A stretch of DNA of 64,000 nucleotides from Calderihabitans maritimus. Lineage in GTDB: Bacteria > Bacillota > KKC1 > Calderihabitantales > Calderihabitantaceae. The translations under genes were made by a program, and so were the position numbers. How positions within the stretch are numbered: the first letter of the stretch is position 1; each line of letters begins with the position of its first letter. The stretch lies in the NCBI RefSeq assembly GCF_002207765.1, contig NZ_BDGJ01000018.1, positions 1-64,000 of the forward strand, given 5' to 3'. A model generated the notes under the pieces. It was given only the letters and a program-made list of their open reading frames with translations. It searched no databases and had not been told where the DNA came from. Shown here piece after piece: positions 49,728-58,998 of this stretch.

Positions 49728-52367
49728 TCAATGCCTGCCTTTCCTAATTCTGATCTGTAGTTCATAGAGCTTATTTATGGCGTCTAAAGGAGTCATAGAT
49801 AAAATGTCTAGTTCCTTAATCTCATTTATCACTTCCTGCACTTCGCTGTTGGAAAAGAACTCCAATTGCTTCACCGGACCGGCCTTATTTCTTTCAGAGC
49901 CAGCAGCCGGTTGCGCCAAACCAGTCCCTACTTCATCCTGAGCCTCGATCATATGCAAAATTTCTTTGGCCCTCCTAATTACCTCTTGCGGCAGACCAGC
50001 CAGACGGGCAACCTGGATTCCATAGCTTCGGTCAGTGCCGCCGGGAACAATTTGTCGCAAAAAAATGATGTCATCGCCCTTTTCTTTCACTGCCACCCGG
50101 TAATTTTTGACCCGCGTATGCAGCTCAGCCAGGCGGTTGAGCTGGTGATAATGGGTGGCGAACAGTGTTTTCGCTCCCGCCTTCTGAGGATCGAGGAGGT
50201 ACTCTGCCACCGCCCAGGCAATACTGACACCATCGTAGGTGCTGGTACCGCGTCCAATCTCATCTAAAATAATAAGACTATTGCGGGTTGCATTATGTAA
50301 AATATTAGATACTTCGTTCATTTCTACCATGAACGTGCTCTGACCGGTGGCCAAATCGTCTGCGGCTCCCACGCGCGTAAAAATGCGGTCTACAATGCCT
50401 ATTTCCGCCTCCCGCGCCGGAACAAAGCTTCCCATTTGAGCCATAAGCGTAATGAGAGCTACCTGCCGCATGTAGGTCGATTTACCGGCCATGTTGGGAC
50501 CGGTGATTATGGCCATTTGATGCTCGTTACAGTCCAGGTACGTATCATTGGGGACAAAAACTTCTCCCTCCAGTACCCTTTCTACCACCGGATGCCTGCC
50601 TTCTTTGATATAGATCGCATCGCCTTCGTTGACCTTTGGCTTGCAATAATTATAAGTAGCAGCAACTTCCGCCAGTGAAGCCAGCACATCCAACTGAGCG
50701 AGGATCTGGGCAGCCTTCTGGATACGGGGGATGGATGATGCGATCTCCTCTCTTATTTTCACAAAAAGGTCGTACTCTAGCTGGACTGCCCTTTCCTCCG
50801 CTCCCAACACGAGATTTTCGTATTCTTTTAATTTAGAGGTTATAAAACGTTCTGCATTGGCCAGCGTTTGCTTACGTATGTAATCATCTGGTACATGGGG
50901 CAGGTTGGGCTTGGTAACTTCGATGTAATAGCCAAATACTTTGTTGTAACCGACTTTCAGCGATTTTATACCGGTCCGTTCTCTTTCTTCTGCTTCTAAC
51001 GCCGCTATCCAGTGCTTTCCATTTCGGGCCGCCTCTCGCAATTTGTCTACCTCGCTGTTGTATCCCGCACGGATAATTCCTCCCTCTTTTACGGAAAGAG
51101 GTGGATCATCCGTGATAGAAGCCTCAATTAATTCAACCACATCCGACAGTAAATCCAGATTCTTATATAACTCCTGGAGTAGTGTGCCGGGAGCATTTTG
51201 CAAAATTTTTCTAAAAGCAGGCAGTTTGGAAAGAGATTGTTTTAACGCTAGCAAATCCCGAGCATTGGCATTTCCGTAAGATATACGGGTAATGAGTCTT
51301 TCTAGGTCGTATATCCCCTTGAGCAGGCTCCGTAAATCATGCCGGATAAAGACATGGTTAACCAGTGCCTCTACGGCATCTTGTCTTTTTCTGATCTCTT
51401 CCACACTGAGTAAAGGTTGCTCTATCCACTGTCTTAATAATCTTCCTCCCATGGCCGTTAAAGTTTGGTCTAACACCCAAAGGAGAGTCCCTTTACGTGC
51501 ACCGCTTCTTATAGTACTGACCAACTCCAGGTTTCGCCGGGTTGCGGCGTCGATTACCATATGATTTTTAGGAAAATAGGTCACTAGCCGGGATAAGTGC
51601 CTCAGGTTACTTTTTTGGGTTTCCTGCAAAAATAGCAGCAAAGTGGCAGCAGCCCGGATTCCCTGCTGCAGATCTTCACAGCCAAAACCCTCTAAGGATA
51701 CGGTCTGAAAATGTTCGATTAAAAGTTCGTAGGCCCTTCGGTTATTCAATCTTGTTTCCGGATAACAGCTACATAACCCCGTAACATTTCGGCGAACCAG
51801 GCGGGTAATCTCTGAATCGGCATATAATTGAGGTTCCAACAAACATTCGGCAGGTTGAAGGCGGGCTAGTTCATCCACAATGGTGTTGAGGGCGTCCTTC
51901 CCCGCTATCTCGGTTAAGCGGAAATCCCCTGTTGATATATCGGTGTAAGCCAAACCAAAGGTACCCTCTTCTTCTGTAATAGCTACCAAGTAATTATTTT
52001 TTTTCTCCTCTAGCAACTGACTGTCTGTAACCGTTCCGGGGGTAATAACTCTCACTACTTCTCTTCTTACAATTCCTTTCGCCGACTTGGGGTCCTCCAC
52101 CTGTTCACAGATAGCCACTTTATATCCTTTGGCGATCAGACGCCCGATGTACCCGTCGGCTGCATGGTAAGGAACTCCACACATCGGTACCTTTCTGTCT
52201 TTTCCCGCCTCCCGAGAGGTTAAAGTTATCTCCAGTTCCCTGGATGCAACCAGTGCATCATCGAAAAACATCTCATAAAAATCACCGAGACGGAAAAATA
52301 GTATGGCGTCTTTGTATTCCTTCTTTATTTTCAAATACTGCTGCATCATAGGCGTAAATTGAGCCAA
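49728..52367 (-). CDS. mutS: DNA mismatch repair protein MutS
   Basis: An 879-residue mismatch-recognition ATPase. The N-terminal domain shows FTPMMQQYLKIKKEY and the mismatch-wedge FFRLGDFYEMFFDDA. Walker A is TGPNMAGKSTYMRQ and Walker B LIILDEIGRGTSTYDG. The C-terminal helix-turn-helix region is complete. It heads the mutS-mutL-miaA-hfq set; the genes normally upstream of it in Firmicutes, ylbF and miaB, are now across an opposite-strand insertion. Confidence 0.96.
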   Translation of the reverse strand: MAQFTPMMQQYLKIKKEYKDAILFFRLGDFYEMFFDDALVASRELEITLTSREAGKDRKVPMCGVPYHAADGYIGRLIAKGYKVAICEQVEDPKSAKGIVRREVVRVITPGTVTDSQLLEEKKNNYLVAITEEEGTFGLAYTDISTGDFRLTEIAGKDALNTIVDELARLQPAECLLEPQLYADSEITRLVRRNVTGLCSCYPETRLNNRRAYELLIEHFQTVSLEGFGCEDLQQGIRAAATLLLFLQETQKSNLRHLSRLVTYFPKNHMVIDAATRRNLELVSTIRSGARKGTLLWVLDQTLTAMGGRLLRQWIEQPLLSVEEIRKRQDAVEALVNHVFIRHDLRSLLKGIYDLERLITRISYGNANARDLLALKQSLSKLPAFRKILQNAPGTLLQELYKNLDLLSDVVELIEASITDDPPLSVKEGGIIRAGYNSEVDKLREAARNGKHWIAALEAEERERTGIKSLKVGYNKVFGYYIEVTKPNLPHVPDDYIRKQTLANAERFITSKLKEYENLVLGAEERAVQLEYDLFVKIREEIASSIPRIQKAAQILAQLDVLASLAEVAATYNYCKPKVNEGDAIYIKEGRHPVVERVLEGEVFVPNDTYLDCNEHQMAIITGPNMAGKSTYMRQVALITLMAQMGSFVPAREAEIGIVDRIFTRVGAADDLATGQSTFMVEMNEVSNILHNATRNSLIILDEIGRGTSTYDGVSIAWAVAEYLLDPQKAGAKTLFATHYHQLNRLAELHTRVKNYRVAVKEKGDDIIFLRQIVPGGTDRSYGIQVARLAGLPQEVIRRAKEILHMIEAQDEVGTGLAQPAAGSERNKAGPVKQLEFFSNSEVQEVINEIKELDILSMTPLDAINKLYELQIRIRKGRH

Positions 52368-52506
52368 GGATGATCTTCCTCCCTGAAATATGCTGGTTAA
52401 ATTTGCTCTGCCAGTTAAAATTATAGCACAACCTCCACGGTGACAAAAGTTACCTAATTTACGCCATTTTTTTATTAAATACTATATTTATTTTTCGCTA
52501 AAACTA

Positions 52507-52534
52507 TTGACTCGGACTAAGCATCCGTTATAAT
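52507..52534 (+). promoter_or_regulatory. Promoter of the Tat-ferredoxin/cytochrome b operon
   Basis: TTGACT (52507-52512) and TATAAT (52529-52534) with 16-bp spacing, a strong match. The operator-like palindromes begin at the next base. Confidence 0.8.
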
Positions 52535-52573
52535 ATACCCCTAGGGAGTACCAGAATACACCATCCCTAGGGA
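52535..52573. promoter_or_regulatory. Paired CCCTAGGG operators (CsoR/CstR-like)
   Basis: ATACCCCTAGGGAGTAC (52535-52551) begins right after the -10 box. A second CCCTAGGG palindrome lies at 52565-52572, 26 bp centre to centre. The ATACC...GGGxGTA(T/C) layout resembles the operator at 27096 before the HesB-like selenoprotein gene. Confidence 0.55.
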
Positions 52574-52642
52574 GGTGAGGGAAGAGCGCAAGTAATCTAA
52601 TTTCAGGTAATTTACCTTAATATACTCGAAGGAGGCGAAATA

Positions 52643-53647
52643 ATGGCTAACCTGACACGGCGTGAATTTTTCAAACGCTCACTGGCGTCAACCATTGCAG
52701 GGGGAATAATCCTATCCGGTGCCGAAGCTTTCGCCCGGGAGGCGGCAGGTACCGTTGTTCAACCAGTAGGAAGCGTGATCGATCTAAGCCGCTGCGACGG
52801 TTGTAAAGATGTAAAAGTCCCCCGTTGCGTCCAGGCCTGTCGTGATAAGAACCAAAACCGCTTCCCGGAACCGGTAAAGGACATATTGGATTACTGGCCG
52901 CAAAAAAAGCATGAGGATTGGTCAAAAAAGAGACATTTGACCGACCGCTTAACGCCTTACAACTGGACATTTGTCCAGGAGGTACAAGTGGAACATAACG
53001 GGCGTAAGGAAAAAATATATATCCCCCGTCGCTGCATGCACTGCGATAATCCCCCGTGTGCCAAACTATGTCCATTTAGCGCTCAGCAAAAAACTCCTGA
53101 AGGCCCGGTTTTAATTAATCCCAACATATGTTTTGGAGGAGCCAAATGCCGAACGGTATGTCCCTGGCATATCCCGCAGAGGCAGGCCGGAGTGGGTCTC
53201 TATCTTAAAGTCGCTCCGAAATTTGCCGGGGGAGGGGTTATGTACAAGTGCGACCTTTGCTATGACCGGTTGCTTGCCGGAAAATTGCCTGCCTGTGCGG
53301 AGGCATGTCCTAACGAGGCTATCACCTTTGGACCGAAAGAAGAAATGCGTAAGCTGGCCCACCAGCGGGCAAAGGAGTTGGATGGTTTTATTTACGGGGA
53401 AAAAGAAAACGGCGGTACTTCCACTTTCTATGTATCGTCGGTGCCTTTCCAAAAGATTCACCAAGCTATAATGCAGACTAAATCCAAAGCAAAAAAACAG
53501 CAACCCGGGATCCCGGGAATGCCGGTAGGAGTCGAAAATTATCTAGAGACACCTAATGGAATGGCCTGGGGTTTCGTAGTAGCTCCCCTGGCCGGTGCCT
53601 TTGCCGCCGGCTACGCTGCCTACAGGACTATGAAAGGAGGAGAATAA
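52643..53647 (+). CDS. Tat-exported polyferredoxin subunit (FdhB/HybA-like)
   Basis: A 334-residue exported iron-sulfur protein. The twin-arginine signal is LTRREFFKRSLAS followed by a hydrophobic segment. Four Cys groups (CDGCKDVKVPRCVQAC, CMHCDNPPCAKLCP, CFGGAKCRTVCP and CDLCYDRLLAGKLPACAEACP) fit the four [4Fe-4S] clusters of FdhB-type subunits, and a C-terminal helix (FVVAPLAGAFAAGYAAY) anchors it. It would pass electrons to the cytochrome b encoded next. GAAGGAGG precedes the ATG. No catalytic subunit gene is adjacent, which is unusual. Confidence 0.9.
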   Translation: MANLTRREFFKRSLASTIAGGIILSGAEAFAREAAGTVVQPVGSVIDLSRCDGCKDVKVPRCVQACRDKNQNRFPEPVKDILDYWPQKKHEDWSKKRHLTDRLTPYNWTFVQEVQVEHNGRKEKIYIPRRCMHCDNPPCAKLCPFSAQQKTPEGPVLINPNICFGGAKCRTVCPWHIPQRQAGVGLYLKVAPKFAGGGVMYKCDLCYDRLLAGKLPACAEACPNEAITFGPKEEMRKLAHQRAKELDGFIYGEKENGGTSTFYVSSVPFQKIHQAIMQTKSKAKKQQPGIPGMPVGVENYLETPNGMAWGFVVAPLAGAFAAGYAAYRTMKGGE

Positions 53648-53648
53648 G

Positions 53649-54353
53649 GTGGCCGAAAAACTCTTGCCGGAAGAGAACAAAGTAGTTCGCCACAGTCTTT
53701 CCGTTCGGTTGGTCCACTGGCTGGTGGCTTTATCTACTTTCGCCCTCTTGTTCAGCGGTTTCGGACAGCTTCCCCTTTACAAACGGTACATGGTAGATCA
53801 AATTCCGGGGTTGGGCTGGACATCCAACTTTTCCATTACTCTATACATTCATTATGTAGCAGCTATGGTCTTAATCTTTGCCGTAGTGTACCATGTTGTT
53901 TACCACACGCTGAAAAGGGAATTTGGTATACTTCCCCGGCGGGGAGACTTCAGGGAATCAATTCAGATTATTAAATGTATGCTGGGTTTTGGAGAAGAGC
54001 CGCCTTCCGATAAGTACCTGGCTGAACAGAGACTGGCTTATGCCTATTTTGCCGTAAGCTTTTTGTTAATAATAGTGACCGGAATTATAAAAGTGATTAA
54101 GAATCTTCCCTCATCTTCCCTGATGGTTGCCGACAGTTTTATGAAGTTAAATACCGCCCTGCATAACGTGGCGACATTTATGATACTGTTTGGTATAATA
54201 ACCCACCTGGCAGCGTTTCTTTACCGAGACAACCGTAAACTTATACCGGGAATGTTCAGCGGTAAGGTAGATTTAGATTATGCCCGGCGCCGTCATAGTA
54301 TATGGTGTAACCGTCTTTTGAAGAATTCCTCAAATAAGACTTTTTCAAGCTAG
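53649..54353 (+). CDS. Cytochrome b, formate dehydrogenase gamma-like
   Basis: A 234-residue four-helix cytochrome b with HSLSVRLVHWLVALSTFALLFSG, IHYVAAMVLIFAVVYHVVYH and LHNVATFMILFGIITHLAAF, whose His residues suit two b hemes. It starts at GTG 53649, one base after the ferredoxin stop, with AAAGGAGG upstream. It is the quinone-reactive partner of the Tat-exported ferredoxin. Similar in class to, but not a close copy of, the cytochrome b at 5536. Confidence 0.9.
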   Translation: MAEKLLPEENKVVRHSLSVRLVHWLVALSTFALLFSGFGQLPLYKRYMVDQIPGLGWTSNFSITLYIHYVAAMVLIFAVVYHVVYHTLKREFGILPRRGDFRESIQIIKCMLGFGEEPPSDKYLAEQRLAYAYFAVSFLLIIVTGIIKVIKNLPSSSLMVADSFMKLNTALHNVATFMILFGIITHLAAFLYRDNRKLIPGMFSGKVDLDYARRRHSIWCNRLLKNSSNKTFSS

Positions 54354-54437
54354 CCTTGTACTTAACCGTTTGATCCGATAACAACCTTCCACAGGAAATC
54401 AAAGAGAAGTCTGAAGCATAACTGGAGGAAGATAAAC

Positions 54438-54479
54438 CAAAGCCTTCTGGAGCTATACGCCACCAGAAGGCTTTTTTAT
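54438..54479 (+). terminator. Terminator of the Tat-ferredoxin/cytochrome b operon
   Basis: Perfect 11-bp stem AAGCCTTCTGG (54440-54450) with CCAGAAGGCTT (54463-54473), then TTTTATT; the convergent ylbF gene ends at 54479. Confidence 0.88.
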
Positions 54480-54847
54480 TAACAACACCCCTTGTCACAA
54501 CCGGGACCACAGGCAGGAGCCTCGCCGGTTATCGCCTTGGAAATTATGAAGTTGACGCTTTGTAGAAGTTGGGTCACTTCTTTTTGCGCCTGGGCATAAT
54601 TTTGTAAACTTTCATTATTCTCCATCTTCTCTTCAATTTCCTTAACCTTCTCCAACTGTTCCGGCGCCGGGTCTTTTCCTTGAGACTTCGCCTGCATAAG
54701 TTCCCGCTGAGTCTGATAAAATTCGGCCAATATTTTCTTGGCAACCGGATCTTGAGCTATCTGCAGTTCCGCTTGACGCAGTCTGGACAATTCTTCCGAC
54801 TCTTCTAATGCTTTGGCCAATTCGTGAGCTTTTTCCATCACCGACAT
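54479..54847 (-). CDS. YlbF/YmcA-family protein with Cys-rich tail
   Basis: A 122-residue helical protein of the YlbF/YmcA family (AHELAKALEESEELSRLRQAE, then DPVAKKILAEFYQTQ). In Bacillus these form the Y-complex with YaaT, which binds iron-sulfur clusters and guides RNase Y processing. The tail CGPGCDKGCC adds four Cys that fit cluster or metal binding. It starts 3 nt after miaB stops, the same order as ymcB-ymcA in B. subtilis. Confidence 0.85.
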   Translation of the reverse strand: MSVMEKAHELAKALEESEELSRLRQAELQIAQDPVAKKILAEFYQTQRELMQAKSQGKDPAPEQLEKVKEIEEKMENNESLQNYAQAQKEVTQLLQSVNFIISKAITGEAPACGPGCDKGCC

Positions 54848-54849
54848 TC

Positions 54850-56178
54850 CTATCCCCCCTCTCCTTGGTGCTCAACATTTCCTTCTAGGTTCCAAGTTTT
54901 AGCTTCTGTAATCTTGATGGGAACAAATTTCCCGATAATTTCCTCCGGACCTTCGAAAATCACCACTTTATTGGTGCGGGTACGACCGCTTAGCTTATGT
55001 GGATTGGTTTTACTCTTACCTTCAACCAATACTTCAACCGTACTCCCCACCAGGCGTTTATTACTTGCCAGGCTAATAGAATTCTGCAGTTCCAGGAGCC
55101 GCTGAAATCTTTCTTTCTTAACCTCATCGGGAATCTGGTCCGGCATCTTGGCGGCTACAGTTCCCTTCCGCGGAGAATAAAGGAAGGTAAAGGCAGCGTC
55201 AAACTGCACTTTTTTCACTAAATCAAGGGTATCCTGAAAATCTTCCTCCGTTTCCCCTGGAAAACCAACAATAATGTCGGTGGTAATGCTGGCACCCGGA
55301 ACTTGCCGCCGGATCTTTTCTACCAGCTCCATGTATTGTTCCCTGGTATATCCTCGATTCATTTTCTGCAGGACATCGTTGCTTCCCGCTTGCACCGGCA
55401 GATGGAAATGTTCGCAGACGTGATCACTGGCGGCAATGGTGGCTATGAGTTTATCGGTAAAGTCCCTAGGATGAGAAGTCATATAGCGTATACGCCTTAG
55501 CCCTTTGACCTCATCAACCATTTGCAGAAGATCGGCAAAGTCAATCTCCTTATCCAGGTCCTTCCCATACGAGTTAACGTTTTGTCCGAGGAGCATTACC
55601 TCTACCGTTCCCTGTTCCACTAGGTCCTTGATTTCTTTTAATATATCTTCCGGCAGACGACTTCTCTCTCGGCCTCGAACGTAGGGAACAATACAGTAGG
55701 TACAAAAGTTGTTACAGCCGTAAGTTACGGAAACATAAGCTTTGAATTTATCTGCCCTGCGGGCGGGAAGGTGCTCGATAATTTCCCCTTCTCTTTCCCA
55801 TATTTCCACTTGCACTTCATTAAACTTACGTGCTCGTTCCAGGAGCCGAGGCAATTGGTGAATATTATGGGTGCCAAAAATCAAATCTATATGTGGAAAC
55901 CGCTGGCGCATTTTTTCCGCAACCTCTTCCTGTTGGGCCATACAACCGCAGATACCGATCACCAAGTTTGGATTTTTCGATTTTAGATGTCGTAAATGAC
56001 CTATTTCTCCATATACCTTTTGTTCTGCCTTCTCCCGGACACAGCAGGTATTGAGAATTATTACATCGGCTTCATCTTTCTTTCCCGGCGAGTAGCCCAT
56101 TTCTTCCAACAGACCGGCAATAGTTTCCGTATCCCTTTCGTTCATTTGACAGCCCCAAGTCTCAATAAAGTACTTCAT
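54850..56178 (-). CDS. miaB: tRNA-2-methylthio-N6-dimethylallyladenosine synthase
   Basis: A 442-residue radical-SAM methylthiotransferase. The N-terminal domain binds one cluster with Cys in ETWGCQMNERD, NTCCVREKAE and GICGCMAQ. The radical SAM motif is CNNFCTYC. The C-terminal TRAM domain reads LVGSTVEVLVEGKSK. It thiomethylates the base that MiaA has prenylated. Followed at once by ylbF. Confidence 0.96.
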   Translation of the reverse strand: MKYFIETWGCQMNERDTETIAGLLEEMGYSPGKKDEADVIILNTCCVREKAEQKVYGEIGHLRHLKSKNPNLVIGICGCMAQQEEVAEKMRQRFPHIDLIFGTHNIHQLPRLLERARKFNEVQVEIWEREGEIIEHLPARRADKFKAYVSVTYGCNNFCTYCIVPYVRGRERSRLPEDILKEIKDLVEQGTVEVMLLGQNVNSYGKDLDKEIDFADLLQMVDEVKGLRRIRYMTSHPRDFTDKLIATIAASDHVCEHFHLPVQAGSNDVLQKMNRGYTREQYMELVEKIRRQVPGASITTDIIVGFPGETEEDFQDTLDLVKKVQFDAAFTFLYSPRKGTVAAKMPDQIPDEVKKERFQRLLELQNSISLASNKRLVGSTVEVLVEGKSKTNPHKLSGRTRTNKVVIFEGPEEIIGKFVPIKITEAKTWNLEGNVEHQGEGG

Positions 56179-56325
56179 GGTTCTGCGACCTCTTTTCTCC
56201 GATCTTGTTAGTTATTAATACTAAAACCTATTATAACACACAAAAATTATCTTTAAAAAAACACTTTGCCCTTTTTACATAAAGAAGATTAATCAGGAAA
56301 GACTAGAAAACGGGTGAGATGATCA

Positions 56326-57792
56326 ATGTCAGTCTGGCGAAGGAAACCGATTAACCTGATTTTAGCCGAATCATCTGATGAAGGAAAAGCAGCATTGTCT
56401 CGAACTATGAGTATGTATGACCTTATAGCCCTGGGTGTCGGAGCAATTATTGGAACCGGGATTTTTGTGCTCACCGGTGTAGCTGCTGCCAAATACGCAG
56501 GCCCGGGAGTGATAGTTTCGTTTATAATTGCAGGTACTGCGGCAGGCCTGGCAGCCCTGGTATATGCAGAACTGGCATCGCTAGTACCCGTGGCCGGCAG
56601 CGCCTACACTTACGCTTACGCGTCGCTGGGAGAAATCCTGGCCTGGATCATCGGCTGGAATTTGGTACTTGAATACGTGGTAGCAGCGGGAGCTGTTTCT
56701 ATTGGGTGGGGCTCTTACTTTGTCGATTTGCTCAAATCCTTCAGGGTGATATTGCCGGATAGCTTCTCTCGTTCACCTCTGGAAGGGGGAGTAATAAATT
56801 TACCTCCTATAATGATAACATTCCTGATGACCTGGATAGCAACCAGAGGAACTCGCCATAGCGCCCAGGCTACTAAAAGTATAGTGGCTATTAAGCTCTT
56901 GGTAATCCTGGTATTTATCATCTGGGGCGCCACGCGCGTTAATCCATCCAACTGGATTCCTTTTGCTCCTTTCGGTATCGGAGGAATAATGCGGGGAGCT
57001 GCTATCGTTTTCTTTGCTTACATCGGATTTGATGCCGTCTCCACCGCCGCTGAAGAAGTAAAAAACCCCGCCCGGGATCTTCCCCGCGGCATCATAGGTT
57101 CCCTGGCGATTTCCACTATTCTATATATTTTAGTTGCCGCCGTCTTAACCGGTATGCTGTCTTACACCCGGCTGAACACATCCTCTCCCGTAAGTGCCGC
57201 CTTTCTTGCAGCCGGAATTAGAGGGGCATCGGCTTTTCTGGCTGTTGGTGCCCTTGCCGGCCTGACTAGCGTCCTACTAGCCTGCATCTACGCGCAGAGC
57301 CGTATCTTCTTTGCCATGGCCCGGGATGGTTTATTGCCACCTGTTTTTGCGGTCATCCATAAAAAATATAAAACACCTTATATTGATACCCTCCTGGTGG
57401 GACTGGTAGTCGCATTGTTAGGTGGTTTCCTGCCTATTGGTATGGTAGCGGAACTGGCCAATATCGGCACCTTGTCTGCCTTCTTAGTAGTGTCTATCGG
57501 TGTTATAGTACTGCGCAAGACTATGCCTGATCTCCCGCGGCCTTTTAAAGTGCCTTGGATGCCGGTAGTACCCCTGGCTGCTATAGGTTTTGCAGTATTT
57601 CTTATTTTCAACCTTCCTCGCTTAACCTGGATACGATTTTTCATCTGGATGGCTTTGGGACTAATTATCTATTTTAGCTATGGATACCGCCGCAGCCGTC
57701 TGGCCACAATAGAAGAACAAAGGGCAACGGTTGTGTTGGAAAACTTAGTTCCTTCACCTGCTCGTAAACCCGACCAGGAGGACCGTGAATAG
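56326..57792 (+). CDS. Amino-acid permease, APC family
   Basis: A 488-residue transporter with about twelve helices. The family opening LGVGAIIGTGIFVLTGVAA (helix 1 with the unwound GIG motif) and FFAYIGFDAVSTAAEEVKNP in the middle are those of YfnA/CAT-type cationic or branched amino-acid permeases. ATG 56326 has GGGTGAGATG upstream. Divergent from miaB. Substrate not determined. Confidence 0.92.
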   Translation: MSVWRRKPINLILAESSDEGKAALSRTMSMYDLIALGVGAIIGTGIFVLTGVAAAKYAGPGVIVSFIIAGTAAGLAALVYAELASLVPVAGSAYTYAYASLGEILAWIIGWNLVLEYVVAAGAVSIGWGSYFVDLLKSFRVILPDSFSRSPLEGGVINLPPIMITFLMTWIATRGTRHSAQATKSIVAIKLLVILVFIIWGATRVNPSNWIPFAPFGIGGIMRGAAIVFFAYIGFDAVSTAAEEVKNPARDLPRGIIGSLAISTILYILVAAVLTGMLSYTRLNTSSPVSAAFLAAGIRGASAFLAVGALAGLTSVLLACIYAQSRIFFAMARDGLLPPVFAVIHKKYKTPYIDTLLVGLVVALLGGFLPIGMVAELANIGTLSAFLVVSIGVIVLRKTMPDLPRPFKVPWMPVVPLAAIGFAVFLIFNLPRLTWIRFFIWMALGLIIYFSYGYRRSRLATIEEQRATVVLENLVPSPARKPDQEDRE

Positions 57793-57802
57793 ATCTTCCC
57801 GA

Positions 57803-58228
57803 TTATTCCCACAAAAATAATCCCGTAACAGAGTCAAAAACCCGATTCGGTGCGGTATCTTCTACTTCCTCCACTATAAATTCAGCAGCAAATACAATAG
57901 TGCCTTCCGTTAAATGCCCCCCATACGTCCTGCCTTCTTCATCACTGAAGAGAATATGGGCATGCACAAACGGCTTACCATCTTTTAAAGAGATGTTTCC
58001 GATACACGTTGCAATTTCCATCTCTTTGTCCAACTGGCAAATTCTATATTCCTTATTTTTTTGTGAATAAAAACCAAACGCTCCTCGGGATACGGCGCCG
58101 ATCACCTGAACTTTACCGCACCTGATATCTTCCCGCATGATAAATTCCTCCAGCGATTTTAAGAGATCGCTTCCATGATCCATTCTCCCCAGATAGGTGC
58201 GTGTTGTTTTGCCTTCGAAAATCCTCAT
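57803..58228 (-). CDS. PPC/DUF296 domain protein
   Basis: A 141-residue single-domain PPC (PCC/DUF296) protein with LGRMDHGSDLLKSLEEFI, VIGAVSRGAFGFYS and the His-rich PFVHAHILFSDEEGRTYGGHL, which forms the likely metal site. Members occur as DNA-associated domains in plants and as stand-alone trimers in prokaryotes; the bacterial role is unknown. It is separated by 36 nt from the nucleosidase gene and probably belongs to its transcript. Confidence 0.88.
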   Translation of the reverse strand: MRIFEGKTTRTYLGRMDHGSDLLKSLEEFIMREDIRCGKVQVIGAVSRGAFGFYSQKNKEYRICQLDKEMEIATCIGNISLKDGKPFVHAHILFSDEEGRTYGGHLTEGTIVFAAEFIVEEVEDTAPNRVFDSVTGLFLWE

Positions 58229-58264
58229 ATTCGGACCCCCCTAGTAAGATTTTATTGCTTAACT

Positions 58265-58984
58265 CTACTTTTCCAAAAAACACTCAATGAAAAGACCGAC
58301 TACTTCTGCGGCTCGTTCTATATTGTCCCAGAATTGTCTTTCTGTATGCTCGTCAGCCTCATCTGAAATACCACGAATCAATAGAAAAGGTATTTGATTG
58401 GCAAAACAAACCTGGGCGGCCGCAGCGCCTTCCATCTCCACACACATAGCAGAAAACCTTTCGTTTAACTTTTGTCGGTAAGTGCTGCTCACTACTGCCC
58501 TGTCTCCGGTGAGGACGGGACCCATGAAAACTCGGGGCATTCTTTTTTCTCCCCTGAAAACCGGTAAGGACTGAAAGCGGGAAATTACATAACCGGCCCT
58601 TTCCAGCATCAGTTCATCACAAGGATACCAATATCTCCCTTCGTGTAAAATGTTCTTCTGCCCGAGCGGAACGCCGGCGAAATCCACGTCATGCTGCACT
58701 GCCTCGGTACCCACCACTATATCTCCTACCTGAAGAACATTGCTGAGTGAACCGGCGGTACCAAAAAAGATAAGGCGGGAGATTGAAAAACGGTCAACGG
58801 TTAGCTGGGTTGTAAGAGCCGCGCTAACTTTACCTACTCCACTGAAGGCTAGAACAATCCGTTTTTTATTCAAAGTACCGAAAAAGAACTTTCTTCCCGC
58901 CAATTCGTCTATTGTTTCGACAGCCATTTTTTCCCGGAGAAGCTTTCCTTCTTGAGGAAGAGCACAGATCAAGCCAATGGTCAT
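58265..58984 (-). CDS. mtnN: 5'-methylthioadenosine/S-adenosylhomocysteine nucleosidase
   Basis: A 239-residue nucleosidase that cleaves methylthioadenosine or SAH to adenine. It shows MTIGLICALPQEGKLL, FFGTAGSLSN, the catalytic-pocket CVEMEGAAAAQVC and RGISDEAD with the catalytic Asp. ATG 58982-58984 has AAGGAGGAG upstream; the longer frame to 59014 overlaps the radical-SAM gene. It clusters with an MTA-phosphorylase-like gene at 61.0 kb. Confidence 0.92.
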   Translation of the reverse strand: MTIGLICALPQEGKLLREKMAVETIDELAGRKFFFGTLNKKRIVLAFSGVGKVSAALTTQLTVDRFSISRLIFFGTAGSLSNVLQVGDIVVGTEAVQHDVDFAGVPLGQKNILHEGRYWYPCDELMLERAGYVISRFQSLPVFRGEKRMPRVFMGPVLTGDRAVVSSTYRQKLNERFSAMCVEMEGAAAAQVCFANQIPFLLIRGISDEADEHTERQFWDNIERAAEVVGLFIECFLEK

Positions 58985-58998
58985 CTTAAGACTCCTCC

